Source: Gnetum montanum (taxonomy: Eukaryota; Streptophyta; Gnetopsida; Gnetales; Gnetaceae). From it: 64,000 bases of DNA. Below are positions 44,691-56,515 of this stretch, one piece after another. The stretch covers positions 842,363-906,362 of the forward strand of contig MNCI01035621.1 of assembly GCA_015680685.1 (NCBI GenBank), in the 5' to 3' direction. The first letter of the stretch is position 1, and each line of letters opens with the position of its first letter. A program made the translations under genes and the position numbers. The notes under the pieces are model-generated. The model saw nothing but the letters and a program-made list of their open reading frames with translations, searched no databases and was not told the DNA's origin.

Positions 44691-46197
44691 GTAAGGAAAT
44701 ATCTTTGATCCATCAAACATGATCTTGTGAAAAAGTGAGTGAGCATACTTTAGATCTTTAATCACCTACGCACACCTCCTAGGAAAGATAGGGTGGGGCA
44801 TTGCAATTTTGGAATGAAGTTCATGCCACCAAGGAAAAAACTTCTAGGACATTTGCAACATCTCCATCCCTAGCACATTTTTGATCTTTCAAAGATGTCA
44901 TATGACATCTTGTTGACCTTCTAAAGCTAACGCCACCGTAACCAATCATGTTGGTTATAGCTCCCACTATTAGCACCTCCCATTGGAGCCCCAGTACTAT
45001 TGTGGCCTAGCCACAATGTTGTCATCCTCCAACCCTTACCATCATCCAAGTCTAGAAGAGCATTTAGCAGCTCAACTTCCCACCTTATGGTTGAATCTCC
45101 TAGCTCTTGCATTTTGTGGAGATTCCTTAGCACCTACATCATCATTGCTCCTAGCCTCTTGAGCCCTCACTTCCAGTGTGGCTGCTAGAATTTTTCAACC
45201 TACCATCATTGATGCTTACATTGGCCTTCTTGCTTTGGACATTACATGCACCAGACAAAACACTTGCAACCCTTGTAGTGTCCTGAGTAGATAGGATTTC
45301 ACCCTCACTTAGCATGGTGGTTGTTTTTTCGAGTTTTCTCTCTATTTTGTTTGTAGGATAAAGCTAAGATGGCATCGTTCATGAATGTGTTTTACCACAA
45401 GAACAACATACTACATTTTTCCAAAGTACTCGCTTTGAATGGCCTAGCTACTTGAGAGTGCATACCCTAATATCCCTTCAACTATCCTAACCTCTATTTC
45501 TTGCTCTTGCAATTTTTGGCATCCCCTCGCAAGCTTCTCCAATGCACATGGAACCCTTTCCCACACTTAACTGTTGAGCCCATGACAGACATAACGCAAC
45601 TCATCCCATGGGAAGCCTTCGTAGGCAAGTCAAAGCCCCACATGGATGTAACACAACTCATCCAAGGGAGGAAACACTTGTCTTATAGTGATGACATGGT
45701 TGCCTTCAAGTGGATATGGGTGCGCAATTTCTTTAAAAAAAACACACACAAAAGAGAGAGAAAAAAGAGAGGAAGAAAAGAAAGAAAAAATAAGAAAGGA
45801 ATGAGATAAGACAAGTTCCCATGTCCAAAGGCATAGTTTCTACTTTGCAACCATGTCAGCTTTGGATCAACCATCTCTAATCACTTCTATGAGAGGTCAA
45901 AATCCAAAAGGAAAAAATTCCTATGCATGTTGATTCCCTCACAAGCACTCCAATGAGGGATCATACTATGGTAGCGGTTCTCATGGCATCACATCCTACA
46001 TTTTTCCTTTTCTGTCCATTGTTCACTGACCCCATCTCCTCAAACCTATCCCTTGTTCCCTGCCATACTTCACTCCTTTAGCACTCTCAAGCATAGCCAA
46101 GCATTATCTAAGTGGGCACTCATGAATAGTATTGGTGTCATGTTCATCATGGTGTTTGATATTTCCTTTTGATGTCTATTGGAAAAATCATCTAGAT
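44691..46197 (+). other. G2 3' non-coding region with purine tract
   Basis: About 1.5 kb with only chance frames. A purine-rich tract (almost only A and G, apart from an ACACACAC run) lies at 45733-45810. The 3' LTR begins shortly after. Confidence 0.55.
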
Positions 46198-46216
46198 GTT
46201 GACAAAGAGGGACCAG
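46198..46216 (+). other. G2 polypurine tract
   Basis: GACAAAGAGGGACCAG directly before TGAAACACC, with the match in G1 described there. Confidence 0.8.
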
Positions 46217-48194
46217 TGAAACACCATCAATTTTGGGCTCTCATGACTTAGCATTTAATTTGTTCAAGCATTGAGTCCTAGGTAAAATTTCTTCAAGTGT
46301 GGTGTTGCATTGGGCCACATAGATAGCATGGCACCCTAGAAGTCCTAATGTGTACAAAGATTTTCTTTAGCTTGTCTACTACGCTCTTCAGCATAACTAG
46401 CATAGCACCCATGTTCAAGGTAGGTTTGCACAAAAGGGACATTAAGGGTGGACTAAACAATTCGACAAATTTTCTATCATCCAGGCTCTCAAGTTTGCTA
46501 CACTCTCTAGCTTGCCCAGCTTGACACATGTCTCGGTTGCCAATCCACCCTAATGCCAAGCTAGGAGTTGTCAAAAGTATTCAAGATGGAAAAAATAGTT
46601 TGGAAAATTTTCTATGTTTAGACCTGTTACACTCCGCTACGCTACACAACATAGACAATGTAGCTAGCCATGTGGGGCTAAAATTTTCTTGAGTGTTGGA
46701 CTAGACATAGAAGGTGCATTTGGCAAGTCTTTAACCTCCAAGGCTACCTATCCTGCTTTGTCCTTAGAGCACGATCAAGGTCCCGTGACAAAGCATGGTG
46801 AGTTGTGTTAAAATTTATTTAAAATAAGGTGTTACCATGTGTAGCGTAACATAGTGTAGCATAGTTGCTAGTGCCAAAAGTTGCCTAGAATGAAACTAGG
46901 AGATATCAGGCTCTCTCAACATGAAAGATGTACTTGCTAGTTACTGAAGTTGCTTGCCTTACTGAATCCCAAAGTGATGTCTTTAGTTTTTTGACAGAAT
47001 TCATAGAAAATGACTGCTACACTCTACTATGCTATGTAGCGTAGATAGTGTAGTAGGCCAAAACTACAAAATTTTCTAAGTGTTCATGCCACATTTCATT
47101 ACACTAGGTAGCATAGATAGCATACCACTTGGAAAACTTCTCTGAATGCCTTCCAAAAGTGCCCAAAGCTTACCATCGACCTTCATTACTGCTATAGCAT
47201 CTTTCTAGCAGCCAAAGTGAGCAATTTTTTTTGTTTTTGCATCCCCTATTGGTCCCCAAATTTTTCCCCATGCTTGACGCTACTTAAAAGAGGGAGGGAA
47301 AATGTAGTCCTGGAGCATAGGCTCTAATTTGCACTTGTTCTAGGCATTCTATAAAAATAGGGTAGTCTTTCAAGTGTTGGCACATGCAATTAGGGCAATA
47401 TGATCATAGTTTGGAAAATTTTCAATCCTTGTTCTTATCCCACTAAGCGTAGCACCATAGTGTAGCACCTCAGCATAACACATCCACGTTTGTGCTATGT
47501 GGGGGCTAGGACACATGGCGTCCAAACCATGCCTCCACACCAGCCTTGGCCTCTAAATACCTTAGTAATTGATAGTCTAAGGGTTGGCTTTTGTAGTTGA
47601 CTTTGATAGAAGAATGGTGAGAAAAATGTTGATGAGCAGCAAATCTTAGAATTAGAGTCTTCCAAATCTTTGTTCCACTCCCACACTTGAACATGACACC
47701 TGCACATGCACAACATAGCAATTCTTAGTCCAGCAAGCATTAGCCTCTTCATGTCTATCGACACCATGTCTACAGCACTCTAGAGAGTGTGATCATATTG
47801 TCTTGCTACCTAGCTATTTCTATCCACACTGCATGCCAGTTTTATACATCATTCAATCAAAAGCCATATCCCCCAAACTTGGGGTGGTGCATTTCTTTAC
47901 TCGTACTCTTGTTTCATTCTTTTTCTATAGTATTTTAAATTGTTAGCGTATCTATTTATTTCTATTGTCATATTCATGTACGTTCATATTCTCTCACTTT
48001 TATGCATATTGCATTCCTACTTATTCCAACTCCTACAAGTGATACTCTAAAATCATTATTTGCAAATGGTTATTAGACCATTTAGGGAACCCTATTTCTA
48101 TCCTTTCTAGCACGGTCCTCTAGAAGATCTGGGGTTAGGCTGTGCACCTGATAACTTCTTCGTGTTCTAGCCATCGACGTTTTCAAATGCTATA
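46217..48194 (+). repeat. G2 3' LTR
   Basis: Pairs with 29504-31520; ends CAAATGCTATA where the 5' copy reads AGACACTACA, so the terminal CA has become TA. The TATA word is lost. Confidence 0.9.
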
Positions 48195-48199
48195 GGTAT
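48195..48199. repeat. G2 target-site duplication, right (GGTAT)
   Basis: Exact copy of 29499-29503. G1 sequence resumes after it. Confidence 0.9.
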
Positions 48200-48220
48200 A
48201 AGAAGGATTAGGAGGACATA

Positions 48221-49020
48221 TCACTTGTGCATGTGTTTTTTAATCTTTGAGAGATTAGGAAATGTATATGATCTATTTTGCACTAGTTTATATTCCCTGT
48301 CTCCTTTACTAACAATATTGAAGGGGAGGTCTCCCCATAGTGCATTGATGGATTCCTTGTTATTCAGTTTAGCCTCTTTTTCTCTATCGGCCTCTTTAAT
48401 TTTGTGGCCAAAAGTAGGAGTTTCCTTATAAAACTCCACTTTAGACCCTAGTTCTATATCAATATTGTTAATAGCTAAGGGGATCACAATATCACCATGG
48501 ATAATGATTTCACCTCCCTCATAAGGTAGGTGGATTCCTTGGTGAATAGGAAAAGACACAACTCACAATAGAACTAGCCAAGGTCTTCCTAGAAAGAGGT
48601 TGCATCCTAGTGTTTCTCCTACCATGAAGTAATTTTCTATTGTGGGGAACTATTCCCCAATCACAAAATTTAGAGAAATTAAGCCTTTGATTGAAACTCA
48701 TGATCCAATAAAGGATTTAAGGCTTGAGGTAAACATATGTTGCATTTGTTCTATTAGGCCCAAGTTCTCAACAATGGTATAAGGTATGACATTAGTTGTT
48801 ACTCCATCATCTATATGTATCCATATACTTGGTATTTCCCAACTTGTATGGTTATGAAGAGGGATGCCTTAGTTGCCTTATTATTTTGAGGATTTCTCTT
48901 GGTTTTGTTGTAGTGAAACACTAGTGATGTTGACTTTAATTCCCTAGGCAAAGAGGGTACCATCATTGCATGGATAGACTCTTCACTAGTGGATATTCTT
49001 GTTAACAGGAATAGAGGTCA
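48221..49020 (-). pseudogene. Protease and following segment of G1
   Basis: Minus strand: SLFITIQVGKYQVYGYI, then DDGVTTNVIPYTIVENLGLI (active-site region, D-D-G for D-T/N-G), LISLNFVIGE, NLFLGRPWLVLL, SFPIHQGIHLPYEGGEIIIH and GDIVIPLAINN. The LGRPW...P...H....P..G....I.GD order is usual for plant Gypsy proteases and the segment just after them. The longest open part is 48221-48559. The G2 insertion falls within about 30 bp of its end, so gag-protease is cut off from pol. Confidence 0.75.
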
Positions 49021-49617
49021 ACATCTTAATGAATCCCTAACGGTGGACAACAGAAGTCATGACCAGATTGTGCAAGCTTAGGATTGTGTTCTTTTGCTTG
49101 AGTGATTGCTTAACCTATTCTATCAAATTAAGGAAGAGTTTATTATTTATTATTAATTTGTTCTTTCTAACTTCCTCCATACATCACAAAATGTGAACTT
49201 CATGTTTAGGTTTTTGTTGTGGCCTAGCCTTTTCCTTTTCCTCTTAAGGTTTGGGTTCCTTCCATGGTTTACTCATTAAGGTAGCCCAGGTTGTGGAGGT
49301 CATAGATGAGATGGAAGTGGACTTTAGCAGCCCCACTTCCTTTTGTTCCTAGGCTTGCTTATCATTTTTTTCTTGGATTTTTGCATAGCCTTCTTTTGTT
49401 GTTTAGTTGAAAATTTCTTATTATCCTTAGTTTATTGTAAGAAAGAAGACATTGCATTAACCACCAAGGAGCGTTATTGCTCTGTTGTTTGGATGGACTT
49501 GGTTCGAATAGGTTGGGGTACCTTAATGAAAAAGGGCTCTTTGAGAGGTTTTGTTGATGGAAACCTTACAACAAAGGGGGTTCTTGAGCTAGTGGAAGAT
49601 AAAGGACCACTTAGGTT
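49021..49617 (-). other. G1 gag-protease linker
   Basis: About 600 bp equivalent to 34321-35140 of G2, more decayed. The plus-strand frame at 49343-49621 is chance: the element is read on the minus strand. Confidence 0.4.
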
Positions 49618-51800
49618 TTAAGGAGGCACCCAAATTACAAATGATTTCCCTGCAGGTCTTTGACCATTGTGGACATTGAACATTGCCATGGTATATGGGC
49701 TATTGTTGGCATTCAATGGGTCCTTATATATGTACATTGATTGATCTTGAGGCTTGATCAAGTTTGAATTATCTAGTACTAGTTCACTCTTATCTATCAT
49801 TTTTTGCAAGTCATCCTTTAGCACAAGGTAGAAGTTGGTATTATGACCTAACAACTAATGATAGTGGTAAAAGTAGTCAAGCTTAAAGTACTTGGACACT
49901 AGAGAATCATCTTTGGTTGCTCAAGTGGGATCGTTAGCTATTTCAAATAACCTCTCAGGCTTCTTACAAGCATTCTTAGTCATTTGTTTATATTGGATCC
50001 TACCGCTCTTTAATAGTTGATCCAAGAGTTCTAATAGCTTAAGGGGTAACTTGGTGTACTTAGGCTGTTCTTTTTGTGTAAAGTTAGGCCTACACATGGC
50101 CAATGTCATGGCCTTAGAGGTTGATGGTTAGCTATCATAGTTGTTATTAGGGAACTTTAGTTGATGGTTCCTTGGCCCTTGGTTAGTCATTTTGGGTTCA
50201 TTAGCCACCATCACCATAACTAAGTTATTTTTTTACCTCTCTCCTTGTCTCTCTACATGTGTTGGTTCTTGTATGCCATATAAGTAGAATTCTGACTAGC
50301 TTCCACAGAATCCTCTATTTTTGGTTTGGGAGAACACTTGACTAAAGGACCATGGATCAAGGTAGTATATCTTATACTTGATAAAATCATTAACTACCCC
50401 CTTGAATATAGCCAAAAGGTGGATTTCAACTATAATCTCTGGTATCTCATTTAGTAGAGCATTCCATTTTTGGATGAACTTTTGTATTGGTTCAAGCAAT
50501 CCTTGCTTGAGCTTCATTGGTTGGTGAAGTGTGGCATTAGGCTTCAATCTGTACATGAAGTGATTAATGAATTTGGATATTAGGTCTTTGTGAGAGGATA
50601 TAGATCCTCTAGGTAAGTCATGGTACTAGTTAAGTGCTTTCCTCTAGTTTAGTATGACATACGGAAGATCCTCATTATGGTGTGTGGCCATGGTTGCAAC
50701 AACAAGCACTTAGATCGAAAGGTCATAATGTGAGCATTGTGATCACCTTCTCTATTGTACTTGTTAAATTGAGGGATATGGACAATAGGAGGAAGCATCA
50801 AGGGTGGCACCACAAAACTAATAGGATCATCCTAGTAAAAATTCATGATCTTCACACTTTGAATTGTAGAGGCTCTAAGCCTCTTCAACTCTTCTGTTAG
50901 TTCTTGCATTACTTGAAAGACTTGATCGAAGCCCTATGATGCTTCTATTGGCTATGGGATTTATACAAATGGTTGTGGCATTTCTTGCAAGCCTTGTGGC
51001 CTTGCTATCAATTGTAGAATGGAGGGAAAAGGTTGTGCAATTGCTATGGTTGGTTGGCCAAACAAAGAGTAAGATGTTTGTGCTAATATGTATGCCACGA
51101 ATAGAACGAAAGGGCTGTCTAACCCCTAGGTTGCTTGGGGTCCCATGGTGATCCCACCTAATTGGTCAATGGGTTGGTGATGATGACAATCACCAGAAAA
51201 GATCGTATGGACCATGGCTGGGTGACTAACAACATAGAAAAGTGAAACATGGTTGACTACAATACCGATTGTGTTTAGTGTGTAGTGATGACTAGTGTGG
51301 AACCAAACATTGTTGGGTAGGAAGGGATAGAGGATGGTAGCATCTGGCCCATAGAGGAGATAAATAGGGTAGAGGAAGACATTGTGGCGTTGGGGATTAT
51401 TTGTTGAAACAACCATCATGGGATGTTTTTAGGCTCATATTCTACCTTGAATTCATCCTCCTTTTTATGCTACTCTCCCAAGCTATGCTTCTCGTCCTCT
51501 TCATCCATCTTAATTAGTTGAGATAGGATTCTAGAATGGATGTATATCAAGGTTATATGGTCATATGGGAAAGGGATGTACTCCTTGCCATCTCAGTGTA
51601 TGAGCTCATACTCCCTTTTGGCTTCTTCTTCTTCATGTGGAATTAGCATGCCAACCTAGATTTTTGCACAAACATAGTTATAGTGATCTTAGTTTATGAT
51701 TAAAAATTTATGACTTTTCCCCCTAATACTCAAGGATTTCCTACACTCGACCATAGTAGGATCCTTGGGGTGATATATTGGTCGAACCTATTGTCAGTGA
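49618..51800 (-). pseudogene. Gag of G1
   Basis: Parts match G2 gag in order: an N-terminal block (YNYVCAKI, EEEEAKREYELIH, GKEYIPFPYDHITLIYIHSR), a Pro/His-rich middle (51126-51419), a capsid part (50296-50556: ATLHQPMKLKQGLLEPIQKF, EIHLLAIFKGVVNDFIKYKI), a segment CRPNFTQKEQPKYTKLPLKL (G2: LPRPNFELKDHSKYTSLPTK) and a nucleocapsid remnant LGHNTNFYLVLKDDLQKMID. The Cys residues of the knuckle are gone. Stops and shifts throughout. The start is near 51800 but not fixed. Confidence 0.75.
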
Positions 51801-52480
51801 ATGTGAAAAGAAACTTGGCTAACTGCCAAAATGACATGGTGAAAAGTGCTAAAAATAGCTAAATGAGGTTGTAAAGGTTGAGTTACTTACTATAAATAGT
51901 AAGTGGTTTCCAGAGTGGGTATAGCCTTTTACTAAAAATGGAAGGAGGTGCTATCACACTGCACCCAATCCTAACTTCCTAGTTGCACCTACACTAGGCT
52001 ATAGTAAAGGGCTAGGGAGGGGGTGGGGTGTGTGGGGAGGAAGAAAATAAGATGGAAAGTCTTACACCTTTCTATTTAATGTTGGTATGGAAGGAGGGGT
52101 TGAAAGACAAAGTGGAAACATTACCTTTTCACCAAAATATTGCTTTGGAAAGCTACTAATTTTCTTAGCAAGGTGGGATGGGGATTTGGGTGTTAAATCC
52201 ACTAATGATGAAAAACTAAGAAAATTTTAATGGTAAAATGGATGTATTAATGGGACCATAAAACCAATATTGGCTTTGAGATTTCATAGTAATTGTTGTG
52301 AAAATTCCAAAACCCAAACACCTACAACACTCACGTTGGGTTTGTGGGGTAGAAGGGAATGGATTACAACATTGATTTTGGTTCAGATTCAAAGTCTTTC
52401 ACTAAAAAATCAAATATTTTAAACTAATAGAGAAAATTGGAACTAGGGAAAATAGGTTTTGATGAACAAATTTATCAAAG
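51801..52480 (-). other. G1 leader
   Basis: About 680 bp between primer site and gag, with no supported gene. GGGAGGGGGTGGGGTGTGTG near 52014-52035 is a G-rich run. Confidence 0.5.
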
Positions 52481-52504
52481 GCCCTCCTTCAAGTGTCAGA
52501 AAAC
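52481..52504 (-). other. G1 primer-binding site region
   Basis: On the minus strand, right after the LTR end CCAACA: GTTTTCTGACACTTGAAGGA then GGGCC. It matches the G2 site GTTTTTGGTGCTAGAAGGAG in form and place, which proves the orientation of G1. Confidence 0.7.
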
Positions 52505-53690
52505 TGTTGGAGTTGGAAATCTTAGTTGTTGGAATGGAAATCCAAAAATCCAAGCCCTAGAATAGTTTTATCTTTGAATTCCAAGGGCTTTTAGAAATGG
52601 GATTCAAGGTTCCATGGATGATCTTGCTGATCACCTAGGGACTTATGAAAGTGTAAACAAAAATGTAAATAGAAAAGTAAATGGCTTTGAAATTGAAAAC
52701 AGAAACAAACTTGAAAACAAAAATGGAAACAAAGTAAAAGTTGTAGATCAAAAATGAAACAAATGAAAAAATGAAAATGTGAACTAAAACTTGCACAACA
52801 TGAACAATAACTTTACTTAAATAAAAATAAAGAATAAGGATCACAAAGTATAGCTTTTGTGCAAAGAACACCAAAAGTTGCTTACAGGAGCTTGAAGTTT
52901 GTTGGAGAAGATAGGGTGTAATCTATGACAACTCAACTATCTAGTTTCTTGCTAGCTTCAATTTCCAACAAAGTTCTATTGGCTTTCACCAAGGTTTGCA
53001 ATGTGACCACAGAAATGGATTTTCACTTCTTTGGTGCATTGGTAGTAATGTGAAAGTCTTTGTGCCTACTATAGTACTAGTTTGTACTTCCCAAAAAAGT
53101 GTTGCAAGGTTGCAATGGGTTTAGTTGGTAGTGAAAATGTCAAAAGTTGCTATTGTGTGTGAAAGCTCGAAAGCAATGCAAAAGGTTGTAAAATTTCCAA
53201 AGTGTTAGAATTGAAATATGATGTTTATTGGTATATATAGGGTGGTTGTGGCTATTTTTGGATCTATACAACACTTTCATGATTACTAATATATTGGTGT
53301 CAATTTGTAGTTACAATGGCTATAATATCTCAACATAATTATCATTTATATTAAGTTCAGTATGAACTACAACCAAAAAATCCATTTTTTTACTATAAAT
53401 AGTAAATAGACTTTTGTGACTATGCTAGTGTTAGTGGAGATGTCCATTTGCAAGTGCAACAACTATCAAATCTTAGCATAGTTACCATTTATAGTAAGTC
53501 TGGTATATGTTAAAACAACAAAATTCATCCATTTACTATAAGTAGTAAATGGATTTTTGTGACTATAGTGGCACCATTCTCACTATGCTAGCTTTGTTGG
53601 ATTATGATGAGGTTATTATGAAATGCCAAAAGTGGTGGAAAATGGAAAAATAAAAAATGGAAAATGGAAAATAGGATTTTTAGAAATAGA
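52505..53690 (-). repeat. G1 5' LTR (right copy, U3 shortened)
   Basis: Aligns with 14039 to about 15060 including the TATATATA at 53232-53239. After about 53660 the match stops in an A/T-rich GGAAAATGGAAAATAGG stretch and C1 RNase H sequence follows within 60 bp. The last 500 bp found in the left copy are absent. Confidence 0.8.
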
Positions 53691-53744
53691 AATAGCTACA
53701 CTATTATCATAGTGAATGATTATTAAATTAGTGAAAGTAATACC

Positions 53745-54058
53745 AAAGACCTTTAACACTTATCTAATCCAAATAATTTGTGTACAACAATGTGAGGTGG
53801 CAACCTATTTACTTTAGCTGATGATAGAGCTATAGAATTTTGCTTCTTGCAAAGCTATGATACTTCTTTGTTTCCAAGAAAATTATAGTTTCCACTAGTA
53901 TATTTTTGATCATCTTTATTTATTTTCCAATATACATATATATATGCTTGTAATTCAATGGTTTTGCTCTTTGGATTTCATAATCCATGACTAACTATAC
54001 CTTTTAGATAGTGTAAGATCCTGTTGGCTACAACAAGATGTGATTCCTTGCATTTTGA
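53745..54058 (-). pseudogene. RNase H of C1
   Basis: Minus strand: RILHYLKGIVSHGL, then TSGNYNFLGNKEVS, LCKKQNSIALSSAKVNRL. These match the Copia RNase H (RIL.YLKGT...GL, STSGY.F.LG...SW.SKKQ..VALSS.EAEY). In the last block Glu of the AE pair reads as Lys, and a stop replaces Trp. It continues from RT and ends close to the G1 insertion. Confidence 0.75.
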
Positions 54059-55015
54059 TTAGTATCTCAAAATTAGACCAATTGTGAAAGCTATATCAAG
54101 TTTGCTAGCTATATAATAGTGTAAGCTCCCTACAATAGATCTATATAGTGTACCATTAATGCTTTTTCCTTCTCCATCCTTATAAAGATATATATTTGTG
54201 CTAAGGGGAGTCACACAAGTTTTAGCTTCTTTCATGCCACAACATTTGAGCATTTTTTGAACATATTTTATTTTTGAAATAAAAGTTTCATTCTTGATTT
54301 GTTGGATATTTAGGCCTAGAAAATGAGATCGCTCTCCTATCATAGACATTTCAAACTTGGATTTCATGGCCTCAAAAAATTCTATACCTAAACTTGGGCC
54401 TGTTCCTCCAAACATTATGTCATCAGCATAAATCTATGTAACTAAAAGGCATGTATTATCCTTCTAAATATGAAATTTACTTTCCATAGGAGCTTTTAAA
54501 TATCCATTTTTAGCTAAATATGAATCAAGCTTACGATACAACATCCTGGGCACATGTTTTAAATCAGATAAAGTTTTGTGTAGCTGATACACATGATTTT
54601 TCTTTTCAATATCAATGAATCCTTATGGCTATTCTATAAACATTATCTCTTTTATCTCTTCATTAAGGAATGCATATTTCACATCCATTTGGTAGAGCTT
54701 GAACCCTTGATAAGTTGAAAAAGATATCATTATTCTAATAGATTCCAGCCTCTCCACTAGAGTAAACATATCTTGATAATCAAGCCATTCTACCTATGAA
54801 AAATCTTTGGTTACTAATCTTACTTTATCTTGAGTAACTTTATCATGCTAATTTAATTTGACTATAAAGATCCATTTAGTTACAATAAAATTTGTTTCTT
54901 TTGAACATGGAACAAGTTTCCAAGTCTTATTCTTTACAATCTACTTCATCTCTTCATCCATGGAATTCTTCCAATCCTCACTTCCAAGAGCTTCCCTTAC
55001 ATCATCATTGTTTAC
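54059..55015 (-). pseudogene. Reverse transcriptase of C1
   Basis: From about 55015 on the minus strand: ALGSEDWKNSMDEEMK, KNKTWKLVPCSKE, VTKWIFIVKLN, VTKDFS, FKLYQMDVKYAFLNEEIKEI, VYQLHKTLSDLKHVPRMLYR and the catalytic YADDIMFGGTGPSLGIEFFE (the usual form is YVDDI.F). Then SKFEMSMIGERSHFLGLNIQ, KYVQKMLKCCGMKEAKTCVT and SLHYYIASKLDIAFTIGLIL. Both active-site Asp are kept. The 54059-54415 part is open, the N-terminal half has stops. Copia order (integrase upstream) is clear. Confidence 0.9.
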
Positions 55016-55199
55016 TTCTTCTCTTGTATTTCTACCTTCCTCAACCATATCATTAGTATCTTCAAATAATTCATCAATCTTAACATGTGATGTTTCAATA
55101 GTTTTTAGTGTTTTTAAATTTAGGTAATGATAATATTTTGAATGACTATAATACTTGATAAATAAATCATATTCCTAATGACTATCTAGTTTATGAACA

Positions 55200-55990
55200 T
55201 TATCTTGATTCTTGATACAACACCTATTGCCAAAAATCTTAAAATATTGAATATTGGCTACTTTATCATACCACATTTGATAGGGATTCTTACTATTATC
55301 AGCTCTTACCAAGCATCTCTTGATGATGTATACAATCTTTTTGGTTACCTCATTCCATAAATATTTTGGTACATTTATTTTTGTTCATCATAGATTGAAT
55401 CATCACAAGTATAGTTTTGTTCTTGCACTCTACAATACCATTTTCCTCACATGTTCTAATAGCTGAGAACTGTCTCATGATGCCTGAATTTCTACAAAGC
55501 TCAAAAAATTCATTTGAGATGAACTAACCTCCATTGTCACTCCTAATGAATTTTATTTTAAGCCTTGTTTCAGTTTCAACCATGTTCTTGAATGGCTTAA
55601 AATGTTAGAAAATATCAGAATTTTTCTTAATACATGTTAGCCAAGACATTCTAATATAATCATTGACAATCAAAAAGAAATATTTACTACTATCAAAAAT
55701 AGCTACATCGAAAGGGCCACAAACATCCATATGCAATAATTCTAGTTTATTCTTACAATGAAAGTGTATTGGCTTAAAAGTATCTCTAGTTTGTTTACCA
55801 TGTTGACACTTAGAACATACCTCTTTCAAGTGACTTATCTAGGCATACCTTTAACACTTTTAGCTTTGATTAAGGCTTGTATATTTCTTTTGCTCAAGTG
55901 TCCTAGCCTCTTATACCAAAACCTACTACTATTCAGCTTAGAAATAAGAGATAGACATTGGAGTTTCTCATTAATAGAATATAAATTATT
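55200..55990 (-). pseudogene. GAG-pre-integrase and integrase of C1
   Basis: Begins with a pre-integrase motif (SSRFWYKRLGHLSKRNIQAL) at about 55850-55930, then EVCSKCQHGKQTRDTFKPIH (zinc CxxC), ELLHMDVCGPFDVA, FFLIVNDYIRMSW, and further on FIRSDNGG and EENGIVECKNKTI. The three catalytic acids D (HMDVCGP), D (RSDNGG) and E (VECKN) can all be placed, although the R of VERKN reads C. Stops and shifts split the frame. After about 55300 the protein is hard to follow. Confidence 0.8.
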
Positions 55991-56269
55991 TCCTACTTGA
56001 GTAACATACGCTTTAAAATCCTTTTAAGCATTTTCTAAAATATATTTCTTATTTGTGAATGTTATGTTATAACCTTCTCTTAAAAACTATCCTAGGATTA
56101 GCAAGTTATAGTGTGAACCATCTACAAAATACACATTACAGACCTTAGGAAAATTATCATGAATTTTAACTGATCCAATACCTCTTACCAAAGCTTTATA
56201 TTTATCTCCAAATCATTCTATTTCTTTGTTGAAAGGTTTTAGAGTGGTGAATTTTGATCTATCCCTAGT

Positions 56270-56345
56270 CATGTGTTGAGAGAAAAAACTATCAAGAAAC
56301 CATGTCTTCAAACTACAAGATCTTTTTAAGGAAAGTTATATGAGA
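56270..56345 (-). pseudogene. Protease remnant of C1
   Basis: KTWFLDSFFSQHMTRDRSKF corresponds to the Copia protease site W.LDSGCS.HMTG....F. The catalytic Asp is kept, but Gly of DSG reads Phe. The surrounding sequence up to about 56000 (VRGIGSVKI, VDGSHYNLL) fits the rest of the domain. Confidence 0.7.
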
Positions 56346-56464
56346 CAAGATATTTTATGGATTAGTCTCTAGCTTCCTTATCTTGTTTTGTTATTTTTAA
56401 ACAAGGATTTAGTAGCATGGGAAAAATGCATAGATCCATATTAATAAAAACTCCTGACTCTATA

Positions 56465-56515
56465 ATCTCTAACTTTATGTCCTAATTTTCCACAATTGAA
56501 ACAACATCCTTGAAA
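56465..56515 (-). pseudogene. Zinc knuckle of C1 gag
   Basis: CFNCGKLGHKVRDY: CX2CX4HX4C with the last Cys changed to Tyr. It binds element RNA in the intact protein. It lies between gag and protease as expected. Confidence 0.7.

Larger units (their letters stand above)
29504..48194 (+). mobile_element. Tat-like Ty3/Gypsy retrotransposon G2 (innermost)
   Basis: An 18.7-kb element with LTRs at 29504-31520 and 46217-48194, primer site, gag, protease, a 5.3-kb spacer holding an antisense gene and four repeat arrays, pol (RT, RNase H, second RNase H, integrase), a further array and a PPT. GGTAT flanks both ends. It sits inverted in a relative, G1, near the end of G1's protease region. LTR identity is somewhat above four-fifths by eye, so although youngest of the nest it is still old. 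Gag and pol have many stops. Its integrase keeps its catalytic residues but its RT loop does not. Confidence 0.9.
14039..53690 (-). mobile_element. Tat-like Ty3/Gypsy retrotransposon G1, split by G2
   Basis: The middle element of the nest. Its left LTR is 14039-15579 and its right, shortened LTR is 52505 to about 53690. Reading right to left: primer site, gag (51.8-49.6 kb), protease (49.0-48.2 kb), the G2 insertion, spacer with an antisense gene (28.8-23.8 kb), palindrome field, pol N-terminus, RT, RNase H, second RNase H and integrase (to 16.66 kb). The PPT and LTR start closely match G2, as do gag, protease and the antisense gene, so both belong to one family. The second RNase H between the usual RNase H and integrase is typical of the Tat lineage. 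Without G2 it would be about 21 kb. Confidence 0.85.

Noticed and set aside
45501-45809. 102-residue frame ending in a Lys/Arg-rich tail
   Set aside because: The tail is the purine-rich tract; no homology, and no counterpart in G1.
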